64,000 bases of DNA from JAPLKB01 sp964532465 (GTDB taxonomy: Bacteria; Desulfobacterota; Syntrophorhabdia; Syntrophorhabdales; Syntrophorhabdaceae). Of this stretch, positions 37,259 to 45,933 are shown in pieces. The notes beneath the pieces were generated by a model that was not told the DNA's origin, made no database searches, and was given only the letters and a program-made list of their open reading frames with translations. The position numbers were made by a program, and so were the translations under genes. The first letter of the stretch is position 1. Each line of letters begins with the position of its first letter. The stretch is from NCBI GenBank assembly GCA_964532465.1, contig CAZHHX010000007.1:1-64000 (forward strand), written 5' to 3'.

Positions 37259-37929
37259 TTCATATATCCTGCAATAAGGTTATTCAACATACTTTTGTAC
37301 ATGAATATTAAAACAGCGAAGGCTATTGCCGATACCATAGAAGCAGCAACCATTATAGGACCTATACTGATTCGATACCATTTTTTTTGTTTTCTTTTTG
37401 CATTACTGTCATAGGCATGAGGAAAAAGAATCAGCTCTTCAGGCGAGACATTCCTGAAATAGGCCCCTCCCATAAGTTCCTTTTGGCTTGTTCTGATATG
37501 GGAAAGGGCCGACTCATCTCCGGGCAGAAAATACATACCCTTAAATCCCATTGAAAGACAATACAGATATACTTCTCTTATCTGTTTGTCTGCTTCGCTT
37601 ATATCAAGTTTGTCAAGGGATGCAAAGAACTCTTCGCCGGCGTTTGCTGTATTAAAATATATCTTCTGGAGTTGGGAACGTTGCCATTTTTCTTTTTCCA
37701 CCCATTCCGAACAAAGTATTTGCTCATCTATCCAGGCACAAACAGCGAAGAATGCCTTACTCCATAGTTCGTCTGTAAAATTCGTGCTTTTTGCAGAACC
37801 CTTTGATTTATCAACCAATTGAGTATATCTCGCGGCAGTCTCTTCATAGGTGGGTTGTAATTTACCAACTTCTCGCGCAAAGAGAGTTGTAAAGGCCATA
37901 AGTTCGATAAAATGGTCTATCAGTCTCAT
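37255..37929 (-). CDS. tssL: T6SS membrane complex protein TssL (DotU-like)
   Basis: 224 residues. Inner-membrane, tail-anchored partner of TssM. The cytoplasmic DotU domain is residues about 1-190 (LWSKAFFAVCAWIDEQILCS near 70, then REVYLYCLSMGFKGMYF). One C-terminal membrane segment is at about 193-217 (MVAASMVSAIAFAVLIFMY). There is no peptidoglycan-binding OmpA domain, so anchoring to the wall must use another protein. It overlaps tssM by 4 bases. Confidence 0.94.
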   Translation of the reverse strand: MRLIDHFIELMAFTTLFAREVGKLQPTYEETAARYTQLVDKSKGSAKSTNFTDELWSKAFFAVCAWIDEQILCSEWVEKEKWQRSQLQKIYFNTANAGEEFFASLDKLDISEADKQIREVYLYCLSMGFKGMYFLPGDESALSHIRTSQKELMGGAYFRNVSPEELILFPHAYDSNAKRKQKKWYRISIGPIMVAASMVSAIAFAVLIFMYKSMLNNLIAGYMK

Positions 37930-37941
37930 ATCAATATGCCT

Positions 37942-39333
37942 TTATTGCTTCAATATAAGCAAATCAATCCCGGCATCTTCCGGGGCATCACTCCAGAAAA
38001 CGCAGAGGTTTGCATTCTCCTGTATGGTATGCCAGTATTTACTTGTATTTTCCACCCTGAAGTACAGTACATTTGCCCGTCTGGGAAGGCCGGGCGGAGG
38101 TTCAGGTGCATGTTCAAGGGGCAATCCGGACAGCGATCTCTTTATGAGCATAGGCATATCCTCCTGACAGCTCATTTTCAGGATATGCTTAACCATATCA
38201 AGAACCTTTTCTTTATCCTCAACAGCTTTAATACTGAGGTAAAACGTGTTTGTGCTGCTTAACAGATTAACCGGCGCCAATGCCCTGAAATAATCACCAT
38301 CCTTTATCAGATGTATTACGCTCTCCATCCCGCGCAGGAGTTGGTCGAGTATCTCGTCTATAAGAATATAGGCCTGTTTAAAGCAATAACCGAGATTTGC
38401 ATGGTCATATGGAGGCAGCAATACTTCCCCTGTTTCAGTCTGACCAAGCGCATCAATGCGGTCCGTAAAGGCACTCAGCTCGCCGACAAGTTGCCTTAAA
38501 AGCCCGTACAGATTCCAGGGATGAACATGGGGTATTTCGGAGAGATGTTTTATAAGAGGTATATAACGGTTAAGTGTACCAAGGGCAAGGAGAAAATTGA
38601 AATAGGAGGATTGGAATTCGCTTGCGAGAAAACCTTTGGGATTTTTATACTCACTGAGAACGAGAAAACGTGAAAACAATATGTCCCGTATATTTTTAAA
38701 ATACCTCACAAGCACAGATGAACTGGAGATTGTAACAGCAGGAGGCACGAAATCCTGTGCAAGAAAAGGGTCCTGACCGTTAAATTCAATACGGGCAACA
38801 GGAATGAGCTGATGATCGGGGTAACGGTCTATCTCGGTATCCCATACAAAACTCAGAGAATAATCAAGAGTACTCACGTGAGCGCCGGAGCCCTTCTGAT
38901 AAAGATCATTTATATCCAATGAGCCATCATTTGTGACGAACCTTGAATTGAGCACGGAAGGATCATCCTCCCCCTGGGCTGTTAAGAGATTTTCTCCATT
39001 TAGATTCAAACGTCTGAGCGCAAGATAAACTGTAAAGGGGTCTTTTGACTGGCTCCACAGAACGCTAAAGGAACGAGATTGTATCCTCCCGTTTTTATTG
39101 ATAACAACCCACGATCCATCTTGAAATATGAACTCGCCGCCTCTAACATTAAAAACCATATCCTTTAACGCGCCTTCATCCACATCCATAGTACAGGCGC
39201 CCCATAAGTAAGGCTGGATATAAAGCTTAAGAGGCGTGAGCAGAGACTCAGTATACAGGTCTGACTGCTGAAAGTGCTGGGGCTGCAAAAATAATCCCTG
39301 GTACCAGAAAATAGGACCTTTCGGCTCCATCAT
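37942..39333 (-). CDS. tssK: T6SS baseplate-membrane connector TssK
   Basis: 463 residues, usual length. TssK joins the baseplate to the TssL-TssM complex. Recognised by the start GPIFWYQGLFLQPQHFQQSDLY, the FSVLWSQSKDPFTVYLALRRLN segment, and the C-terminal RSLSGLPLEHAPEPPPGLP motif. Its ATG overlaps the tssJ stop by 4 bases, and tssL follows after 12 bases. Confidence 0.95.
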   Translation of the reverse strand: MMEPKGPIFWYQGLFLQPQHFQQSDLYTESLLTPLKLYIQPYLWGACTMDVDEGALKDMVFNVRGGEFIFQDGSWVVINKNGRIQSRSFSVLWSQSKDPFTVYLALRRLNLNGENLLTAQGEDDPSVLNSRFVTNDGSLDINDLYQKGSGAHVSTLDYSLSFVWDTEIDRYPDHQLIPVARIEFNGQDPFLAQDFVPPAVTISSSSVLVRYFKNIRDILFSRFLVLSEYKNPKGFLASEFQSSYFNFLLALGTLNRYIPLIKHLSEIPHVHPWNLYGLLRQLVGELSAFTDRIDALGQTETGEVLLPPYDHANLGYCFKQAYILIDEILDQLLRGMESVIHLIKDGDYFRALAPVNLLSSTNTFYLSIKAVEDKEKVLDMVKHILKMSCQEDMPMLIKRSLSGLPLEHAPEPPPGLPRRANVLYFRVENTSKYWHTIQENANLCVFWSDAPEDAGIDLLILKQ

Positions 39334-39992
39334 GGGTTTTGTACCTCCTGCATGGAATTAGACCCCAGATACAGATTAACAGTCAGTTCCGCCATATTTG
39401 CACCGGTTTTTCTAAAACCGTAAACACCTTTCTTTTCAATGATAATCGGAATCTCATATGTTCGGATCGCCTGGACAGGAACGAGATCGTAGTATCCTGC
39501 AACAATACCGAGCCATTTAGCATTCTCAAGCCGATCAATCTCTATTTTTTTTATCTCACCCGGCTCCACAAAATAACGGTCACATCCAAGAACGCTTTTA
39601 TCGGACTTATCGAGACCCAGAAGTTTCTGCGTCCCGCTCAGATCCTTGGCTAACTGGTTAAAGACGTTAATGTTATCGAGCTGGTATACCGCTATCATCA
39701 GGGCATGGGATGTACCATCGTAAAAATTCAGTTCCTTATCGGCTTTGTAATTTATAATAATGCCTTTGGGTTCATAACTTCTGGGAACAGTCAATCCAAG
39801 ATTCGCAATCTGCTCATCCTGGTTCGACATTACAACTGGACCGCCCGCCCCTGTTGGTTTCGCCTCCTGTTTTTGCGCCTCTTTACTTGAGGAGCACCCT
39901 GTTATTGCTAAAACAGGGGATAAAATGAAAAATAATAATAAAATCCAGCGAAAATTCCATATCATAGGCATAGGTAGTGTCGATCTTAGCAT
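39330..39992 (-). CDS. tssJ: T6SS outer-membrane lipoprotein TssJ
   Basis: 220 residues. Long N-terminal signal with lipobox LAITGC (Cys33). The mature part has the TssJ beta-sandwich features: GIIINYKADKELNFYDGTSHALMIAVYQL near 77-105 and the SDKSVLGCDRYFVEPGEI loop. It anchors the secretion envelope complex to the outer membrane through TssM. Methionines at codons 1, 8 and 10 are possible starts; none has a strong ribosome site. It is the first gene of the T6SS transcript. Confidence 0.88.
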   Translation of the reverse strand: MLRSTLPMPMIWNFRWILLLFFILSPVLAITGCSSSKEAQKQEAKPTGAGGPVVMSNQDEQIANLGLTVPRSYEPKGIIINYKADKELNFYDGTSHALMIAVYQLDNINVFNQLAKDLSGTQKLLGLDKSDKSVLGCDRYFVEPGEIKKIEIDRLENAKWLGIVAGYYDLVPVQAIRTYEIPIIIEKKGVYGFRKTGANMAELTVNLYLGSNSMQEVQNP

Positions 39993-40069
39993 AATTATAT
40001 AATGTTTTTACAAAAAACTTTAAAAACACGAATATGAAGCATGAATATGTAGTATTGTATTAATTATAA

Positions 40070-40099
40070 ATATTAGTTGTTATCCCATAATAAAGTCAA
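40070..40099 (-). promoter_or_regulatory. Candidate sigma70 promoter of the T6SS operon
   Basis: On the minus strand TTGACT (40094-40099) and TAATAT (40070-40075) are separated by 18 bases, about 77 bases before the tssJ start. It is the best promoter-like pair in the 295-base spacer between tssJ and the ydbL-like gene. No sigma54 GG-N10-GC signature was found. Confidence 0.5.
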
Positions 40100-40231
40100 G
40101 GTCTTTTTCTGCGATTTGTTTTTTGCTGTAATTTTTTTGCCTTCAGGAATGATATGCAATATTACCTCTCATGCTTGAGCTGAAAGAATATAATATCGTC
40201 TGTTAATATTTTGTGGGCCAAGGAGTGGCAT

Positions 40232-40254
40232 AAAAATCTTGAGGATGTCTCCTC
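40232..40254 (-). terminator. Weak candidate terminator after the ydbL-like gene
   Basis: On the minus strand GAGGA-GACA-TCCTC is followed by AAGATTTTTA. The stem is only 5 bp, so this is tentative. Confidence 0.35.
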
Positions 40255-40287
40255 TGACACCCCATGAACCACGCGATATCAACTGAA

Positions 40288-40878
40288 TTACTGCTTCTTT
40301 TCCCACTCTCCGCTATCGTTCTGAATCCACCAGTTGGCCTGCGCTTTGTTCCGCCAACTATTTGCGAATATCTTCCGGACCTGAGGCACCGAATTGGCAT
40401 CAAGCTTATTTGCCTTTACAATTTCGGCATAGAGTTCTGTACGATTTTTATTCAACTGATCTGTAAGCCTTGCTACATCCGCTTTTTCCTTCAGATTGAG
40501 GTCTGAGGTATTGCGTATCTCTGCGAAACCGTTATTGTTTTCCCCAACATTCCCGCGAATATAAAAGGGTTTCAACTGCTGAAAATATTCTCTCATCGAT
40601 TGCCTGATATTGCGTATTGCAGGTGTTGATACGCTAATGTCTGCCTGGGCATAGGCTTCTTTTGGCCCTAGATTAATGTTCAGCAGGTTGTCAAGGAGCC
40701 TGCTTTGTGTATCCGGTTTTTTCTCTGGTTTTTGTTTATCTTTCACACCTGTTACATCGTCTACAATCTGATCAGCCGCTTTCTGAATTGCAGCGGCAGG
40801 AAAATATACATTGACCGTTACACACGCTGCCACAAAAAGGAGTGCAATAAAACTTAAATTTCTGAATCTTCTCAACAT
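40288..40878 (-). CDS. DUF1318 / YdbL-like lipoprotein, possibly a YnbE-YdbL fusion
   Basis: 196 residues. Signal peptide with lipobox FVAAC (Cys19). The next stretch, VTVNVYFPAAAIQKAADQIV, looks like the small lipoprotein YnbE, and the C-terminal part (LTDQLNKNRTELYAEIVKANKLD, then ANSWRNKAQANWWIQNDSGEW) matches the DUF1318/YdbL pattern. In E. coli ydbH-ynbE-ydbL form an operon, and YdbH with YnbE bridges the periplasm for phospholipid traffic. Here the gene follows the ydbH-like gene by 55 bases and no separate ynbE is seen. The fusion reading is inference. Confidence 0.75.
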   Translation of the reverse strand: MLRRFRNLSFIALLFVAACVTVNVYFPAAAIQKAADQIVDDVTGVKDKQKPEKKPDTQSRLLDNLLNINLGPKEAYAQADISVSTPAIRNIRQSMREYFQQLKPFYIRGNVGENNNGFAEIRNTSDLNLKEKADVARLTDQLNKNRTELYAEIVKANKLDANSVPQVRKIFANSWRNKAQANWWIQNDSGEWEKKQ

Positions 40879-40933
40879 AAAGTCCTCCTATTATCCTATT
40901 TATAATTATAAATGCCTGTTTCCTTCTGCCTAT

Positions 40934-43579
40934 TCAATTCATGCTCGTTGTAAATGCCGGTTTATCTCCGCCTTTCTTAAAAATCCTGCCGACCCTTTCC
41001 TGCATGTCATTAAAACTTATTGTATTGTCCGGATCCCGGTTAATCACATCGAGCCCGCGCAAGAAACTCTTTCGTATGAAATATTCCGTATTGCCTTCGT
41101 GAATTTTGCCGCTCAGACGGAAATTATCGTTTTCGAGGGCGCACCTTATTCCAATCCGGCTATAGGGGTATTCCTTGAAAAAACGGTTTACACCACTTTT
41201 TAAAATTGCTCCCACAGCACCGGAACCCGTGCCGATTATTGATATGTTCTCGATAGCATCAACGCTGATCATCTGTTCGACCCCTTTTTTCTTTACAGAA
41301 TCGATATCAAGAACAAAATATGAAGGCTGTCCGTATTCAAATTCCAGTCCCTTTATCGAGCCCTGAATAACGCCTTTTATCTTGCCTATCTTAATTGTGT
41401 CGGTGATTTTTCCAAGATCAATATCGCTGAATGTAATATCCCCTCCCATGGTTCTTGAGGAAGAAAAAAGATTTTTTGCATGAACGTTATTTGCCTCTAT
41501 TGTACCGCCAAAAACCTTGAGAGCCGTTACCCCCTTTGTAACCCATTTACCGTCTTCATGAGCAATCATGGGGAAGTCAGCTTCCATGCTGCCCGGCAAC
41601 TGTATGTCTGTCAATTCGTTGAGGAGGGCGCCCATATCCAGATTATCTATTTTTGCGGCAAAATATAATTTCCTTGAAGGAGAAAGAACATCAAGAGCTT
41701 TGCATTGAAGAATGCGAAGTTTTCCGCTATAGAAGGGTATCTCAATATCCTCTGAGACGGTAAAACTATTGTACGATGAAATGATTGGGACAGTAATGCC
41801 GGTTATTTCCAGGACACCTTTTTCAAATCTCTCAATGGATATTTTACCGGGAACGCTCTTTTCTTCTGAAAGAGACTCACCTGGGGGATAACGAAGATTG
41901 AAGGGAAGATATATTGTAATATTGGAAACATTTAATGATTTTTCGGGTATGCTTACTGACGTATTGTCTACACGTATATCGCCGTTAAATGAATATTTGT
42001 CATCTTCAGCCTTAATTTTAAGCACTGTATTCAAATTGCCTGTGATATTCATGTTTTTTAATAATGGATAACTCTGCTGAAGGTAGTCGTAGAAAAGAAG
42101 GGACAGGAATTTCTGGTTGGAAATATCTTTTCCTACAAAAGAGAAGTCCCATTTATTTTTGCCTATGAAGCCCGTATAAAGATACCGGCCCGTGTCGAAG
42201 AAATTCAATGTGCCCTTGAAATCGAACTGTTGTTTGCTGTCAAAAGATATGTCCATATCATATGACACTTTCATCATCCGGTCTTTTGTAAGGTCTTTAT
42301 AGTATGTGTTAAAAAGATATTCTCCTGAAAAAAGCTCGGTATGCATATTTACAGTTGATTTTTTATCCTCCAGGGGGATGCTGAATTTCAAAACCATTGA
42401 GCCTTCGATACTCTGTGCTGCCTTTGTACCATCTGCTGAACTGAATCCTCCTTTCTGGAACTGAAGAGCAACCTTGCCTGAAAGCGCCGGCTCCAATCCT
42501 TTGAAGGAACCTTCCATTTCACTCTTGAGATCACCCTTGCCCTGGATTGACCATTTATCGTCACCGGATTTTTCAATGAATGGCTTTAAGTATGTGAAGA
42601 GTGTTTTAAAATCAATATTGGTTGCATTAATACCGGCTTTCAAGGGGAAGGCATCCTTCATAGTCCCCCTGTAATAGCCACGGAATGTACCCAGTGAAGG
42701 TATTTCACATTGAAAAGGGTCAATGATAAGAGTTTTCGGCTTTAACTCATAAACCATATTTGTCTTCAAAAACGGGTTTCTGATTATTGACTTACCTATA
42801 GCTGTATTTTTAAATATTACTGAGTCGGCCCATATATCAATACGGGAAATGGTGATGCGCTCTTTCTCAAGCGTTACCGCAAAATAAAGTTTCACCTTTT
42901 CCAGAGATGTTGTTTTAAAACCACCTGTATTTAGAGAAATTTCCAGCACTCCCTTTCCTACAGGATTCGGAAACAGGTTTGTAAGATTTAATGAACCCTC
43001 GCACTGACCATGCCCTTTCATTCCGGATGATTCTTTGCCGGTAATATCAATCAGTCCATTAAATGTAATATTTCCGCCTGTTTTCGGAGAAAATTTCAGA
43101 ACATCGAGATTGATTTCTTTAAAGATTAATTCACATTGATCTGCTCCGAAAAAAAGTTTTAATTCACCTTTCCGTACAGTAAGAAGATGAACCGGCGGTA
43201 TTTTTTTTATGAAAGACAGGTCTGTTTCTGTTTCTTTTTTTTCACCGATTCTTATCTGTATTTTTGGCTCATTCAGAATAATTTTTTCAACTTCGCCTTT
43301 TATTGCAGAAGAGAGCTTGCTTTCAACATTAAATTCTTTACTTGCAAACTGAAATCTTCTTTTTTCCGGATCTGTAATCTGCAAATCAGATATTTTCGCT
43401 CTCAGAAATGGGGAATAGCTTATTTTATCGGCATGGATTGTAAACCCGTATTTATATTCAAGAACATAAGCAAGATGACGATAGAATAAAGGTGTACGAA
43501 GATAAAAAACTGCTGATGCAATGAACAGAATAAGGGCAAGCAAACCAAGCAGTAAAGTCTTTCTTTTCATGGCAGCCAT
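40934..43579 (-). CDS. YdbH-like AsmA-family envelope protein
   Basis: 881 residues. One N-terminal membrane anchor (about 6-27) is followed by a long beta-rich periplasmic body typical of the AsmA/YdbH/TamB group, which makes hydrophobic grooves for moving phospholipids to the outer membrane. Family features include the LEYKYGFTIHADKISYSPFLRAKISDL opening (seen in pieces) and the C-terminal domain with FSDIDLGKIT, IGKIKGVIQGSIKGLEFEYGQ and the late RIGIRCALENDNFRLSGKI. It is paired with a YdbL-like gene downstream, which supports a YdbH assignment over TamB or YhdP. TATAAT lies 6 bases before the ATG and no ribosome site is seen. Confidence 0.8.
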   Translation of the reverse strand: MAAMKRKTLLLGLLALILFIASAVFYLRTPLFYRHLAYVLEYKYGFTIHADKISYSPFLRAKISDLQITDPEKRRFQFASKEFNVESKLSSAIKGEVEKIILNEPKIQIRIGEKKETETDLSFIKKIPPVHLLTVRKGELKLFFGADQCELIFKEINLDVLKFSPKTGGNITFNGLIDITGKESSGMKGHGQCEGSLNLTNLFPNPVGKGVLEISLNTGGFKTTSLEKVKLYFAVTLEKERITISRIDIWADSVIFKNTAIGKSIIRNPFLKTNMVYELKPKTLIIDPFQCEIPSLGTFRGYYRGTMKDAFPLKAGINATNIDFKTLFTYLKPFIEKSGDDKWSIQGKGDLKSEMEGSFKGLEPALSGKVALQFQKGGFSSADGTKAAQSIEGSMVLKFSIPLEDKKSTVNMHTELFSGEYLFNTYYKDLTKDRMMKVSYDMDISFDSKQQFDFKGTLNFFDTGRYLYTGFIGKNKWDFSFVGKDISNQKFLSLLFYDYLQQSYPLLKNMNITGNLNTVLKIKAEDDKYSFNGDIRVDNTSVSIPEKSLNVSNITIYLPFNLRYPPGESLSEEKSVPGKISIERFEKGVLEITGITVPIISSYNSFTVSEDIEIPFYSGKLRILQCKALDVLSPSRKLYFAAKIDNLDMGALLNELTDIQLPGSMEADFPMIAHEDGKWVTKGVTALKVFGGTIEANNVHAKNLFSSSRTMGGDITFSDIDLGKITDTIKIGKIKGVIQGSIKGLEFEYGQPSYFVLDIDSVKKKGVEQMISVDAIENISIIGTGSGAVGAILKSGVNRFFKEYPYSRIGIRCALENDNFRLSGKIHEGNTEYFIRKSFLRGLDVINRDPDNTISFNDMQERVGRIFKKGGDKPAFTTSMN

Positions 43580-43648
43580 GTCGGTATTATAGCATGAAGA
43601 AAGTAATTAACACAGTTTGATTTCTTTTTTCAGGATAAATGTTTGCAC

Positions 43649-43677
43649 TTGACATGATACATATAGATTCATTATTA
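43649..43677 (+). promoter_or_regulatory. Candidate promoter of the small barrel gene
   Basis: TTGACA at 43649-43654 and TTATTA at 43672-43677 with 17 bases between, about 100 bases before the start at 43776. The -10 match is imperfect in a very AT-rich region. Confidence 0.4.
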
Positions 43678-43775
43678 TTGATTTAAAATTATACATGCAT
43701 ATCTGTTAATCTTTCTCTGAACAGTACACATGTATCTTGCCCCTTATAAAAGGGGACAAAAAAAGGAGGGGTTTT

Positions 43776-44048
43776 ATGGCAATTACAGTTTTATTGGAAA
43801 TTCCGGGAATGGATCAGGCGAAGTATGAGAAACTTATTCAAAAGCTCCAGGCGACAGGCGCAGCGCCTGAAGGCCGTTCGTTCCACATTGCGTCAGGGAA
43901 AGACAACGGGATGCTGGCAGTTGATGTATGGGAATCACCGGAAAAGCTTCAGGCCTTTGCAGGGAAACTCATGCCTCTTCTTCAGGAACTGGGGGTTACA
44001 CCTAAGGAACCGCAAATTCTTCCCACCTTTGTAGCAGTTGCCGGATAG
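43776..44048 (+). CDS. Small dimeric alpha-beta barrel (ABM-like) protein
   Basis: 90 residues starting MAITVLLEIPGMDQAKYEKLIQ. AAAGGAGG sits 7-8 bases before this ATG, so it is preferred over an ATG 13 codons upstream. The pattern of strand, helix (QAKYEKLIQKL), strand (RSFHIASGK, GMLAVDVWESPEKLQAFAGKLMPLL) and end (PQILPTFVAVAG) is that of the antibiotic-biosynthesis-monooxygenase-like dimeric ferredoxin fold. Many members are stress or heme-related, but no specific activity can be read from sequence. It is a single-gene unit with its own terminator. Confidence 0.8.
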   Translation: MAITVLLEIPGMDQAKYEKLIQKLQATGAAPEGRSFHIASGKDNGMLAVDVWESPEKLQAFAGKLMPLLQELGVTPKEPQILPTFVAVAG

Positions 44049-44073
44049 TCACATAATGTGACCTGACAAAATC

Positions 44074-44118
44074 AGGCCTGCCGACCATGTTTCAGCATGG
44101 CGGCAGGCCTCTTTTTTT
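44074..44118 (+). terminator. Strong intrinsic terminator
   Basis: AGGCCTGCCG pairs with CGGCAGGCCT and inner CCATG with CATGG (one bulged A), loop TTTCAG, then CTTTTTTT. It lies 26 bases after the barrel gene and faces the end of the convergent dctP gene. Confidence 0.9.
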
Positions 44119-44143
44119 AAACTCCAAACCTCAACAACATTTC

Positions 44144-45175
44144 TCATTTTTGATTCTCTTTTACATATTCAATACAGAATTTAACAGCCTCCTCTCCGGG
44201 AAGGTTTTTTACCTTCATGGTTTTAATATATTCGTCAATAATCGGCTTTGTCTTCTTTGCCCAATGAGCGTCTTCTTCTTTTGAGAGGGGAATGAACTTA
44301 ATGCCCTTTCCCTGCGCGTAAATTTTACCATCCTTGTCCATCTGTTCCCATAACTGACCGGTTTTTTCTATCCATTCCGCGTTTATCTTCTCGATTATGT
44401 TTTGAATATCCTGGGGGAGACTGTTCCATTTGGCTTTGTTCATTACACAGAAACCTGCCGTAGTATAGGCAGAACCGTAATTTTCTGTTGTATATTTTGT
44501 CCAGTCGGCAAGCTTCCACTGCTGCAAGGCCTCTACAGGGATAAGGATGCCCTCGACAACACCTGTCCGCAGGGCGTCATAGGCCTCTGCAATAGACATT
44601 CCAACAGGGACACCTTCGAGAACCTGAACTATCTTTGTGCTTAGTCCTGTTGATCGAATCTTCATGCCCTTTAAATCGTCAAGCTTATATACCGGCTTTT
44701 TTGTTGAAAGAAGGCCGGGGCCGTGAGCATGAAGATACATGATTTTTACTTCATCAAGCTCCTTCGGTTTGAATTTCTTATAGAATTCATTTGTCATCTT
44801 TGTGGCAACATAACCGCTCATGTATCCGCTCCCCAGAGGGAGGTCTATTACTTCGGTAAGGGGAAATTTTCCTCTTGTATAACTCAGAAAAGACCAGCCG
44901 ATATCTGCTATGCCTTTTGATACGGCATCATATACGAGCGGCGCTGTTGCCAGAATGCTACCGGGATAAAAAGTAATTTTTACCCTTCCGTTCGTTCTTT
45001 TCTCAACTTCCTTGCACCATTGTTCCGACAGTTGCGCCTGCTTTGTCGATACAGGCATAAAATGTGCATAATTAAGGGTAATGATCTTCTCCTGAGAAAA
45101 TACAGGAGAAGTGGCAAGCAATAGAAACAGCAGGCATATAAAAGCAGGCAAAAATATCAAAGAATAACGTCTCAT
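44144..45175 (-). CDS. TRAP transporter substrate-binding protein (DctP family)
   Basis: 343 residues. Signal peptide of about 27 residues (LFLLLATSPVFS). The mature protein shows DctP-type motifs: LNYAHFMPVSTKQAQLSEQWCKEVEKR, SKGIADIGWSF, LKGMKIRSTGLSTKIVQ and the EAYDALRTGVVEGI motif. It binds an organic acid in the periplasm for a TRAP permease. No DctQ or DctM permease gene is in the window, so it is orphaned here. It overlaps the gntR stop by 4 bases (ATGA), so it belongs to the rdhA-gntR-dctP operon. Ligand unknown. Confidence 0.9.
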   Translation of the reverse strand: MRRYSLIFLPAFICLLFLLLATSPVFSQEKIITLNYAHFMPVSTKQAQLSEQWCKEVEKRTNGRVKITFYPGSILATAPLVYDAVSKGIADIGWSFLSYTRGKFPLTEVIDLPLGSGYMSGYVATKMTNEFYKKFKPKELDEVKIMYLHAHGPGLLSTKKPVYKLDDLKGMKIRSTGLSTKIVQVLEGVPVGMSIAEAYDALRTGVVEGILIPVEALQQWKLADWTKYTTENYGSAYTTAGFCVMNKAKWNSLPQDIQNIIEKINAEWIEKTGQLWEQMDKDGKIYAQGKGIKFIPLSKEEDAHWAKKTKPIIDEYIKTMKVKNLPGEEAVKFCIEYVKENQK

Positions 45176-45930
45176 AAAACCCTCCCTCTGTCATTGTTTT
45201 TACTACTGCTTTTTCTATTCTCTTCTTTGGATTTCTTGAGATTGCTTTTTACAAAGAGAATATCTTCCCTTACGAGTTTCTCTACCTCTTCATATTTTCT
45301 ATGGGCAACAGCATCGAGAATATTTTTATGAACCTGAAAAAGTTCCTTCTCAAAGACAGGATCGAGAAAATCAAAGGCAACTTCAAGAAGAATTTCCATG
45401 AGAGCCTTCATAATCATTGTAAAAACAGGGTTGCCGGATACCTCTGCAAGGAGAAAATGAAAATCAATATTTTTTTGTTTAAGATAAGCTGCATCATCTA
45501 TGTGCAGAGCTGCGTCATCGAGAAGATCAAAGAGTTTTTTTATATCATCTCCGGAAGCATGTTTCGTTGCCTCCAGGGCAATGAAAGGTTCAATATTTAA
45601 CCGTGCGCTAAAGAGATGGTCTACCGTAACCTGACCGTTCACCGCAAGGCTTCTCAAAGAATCGCTCATAGGCTTGTGGTACAGGGCGCTTACAAAGATA
45701 CCGCCCTGAGGACCTTTCTTAATCTTCACATATCCCATGACATCGAGGATCCTTAACGATTCACGCACAACGGAACGGCTTACATTCAGGTCGGAAGCAA
45801 GCTGCTGCTCTGACGGGAGCTTGAAACCTTCCTGAAGATTCTCACGAAATATTTTTGCCCTGATAAGTTCTGCAATTTGCTCAAAGTATCTCTTCTTCTC
45901 AAGCGGCTCAAACATCTTGCCTTTTGTCAT
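45172..45930 (-). CDS. GntR-family (FadR/FCD subfamily) transcription regulator
   Basis: 252 residues. Winged helix at about 10-78 (EGFKLPSEQQLASDLNVSRSVVRESLRIL in two halves, then GYVKIKKGPQGGIFV). FCD all-helical ligand domain at about 90-230 with the metal-binding Asp/His pattern (NIEPFIALEATKHAS, NIDFHFLLAEVSGN). Members sense small organic acids. It starts 3 bases after the Fe-S gene. A FadR-type palindrome lies in the operon leader at 47096-47116, so autoregulation is likely. Confidence 0.92.
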   Translation of the reverse strand: MTKGKMFEPLEKKRYFEQIAELIRAKIFRENLQEGFKLPSEQQLASDLNVSRSVVRESLRILDVMGYVKIKKGPQGGIFVSALYHKPMSDSLRSLAVNGQVTVDHLFSARLNIEPFIALEATKHASGDDIKKLFDLLDDAALHIDDAAYLKQKNIDFHFLLAEVSGNPVFTMIMKALMEILLEVAFDFLDPVFEKELFQVHKNILDAVAHRKYEEVEKLVREDILFVKSNLKKSKEENRKSSSKNNDRGRVL

Positions 45931-45933
45931 TGC

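Noticed and set aside
40070..40290. Sigma54-dependent T6SS promoter
   Set aside because: No GG-N10-GC element was found in the spacer before tssJ, whereas a sigma70-like pair is present.
44048..44062. CRP/FNR site GTCACATAATGTGAC
   Set aside because: The half-sites are in the opposite order to TGTGA-N6-TCACA, and it lies at the end of a gene just before its terminator, so it is probably chance.
44144..45175. Complete TRAP transporter operon
   Set aside because: No DctQ or DctM membrane gene is next to the binding protein; a terminator and a convergent gene follow.
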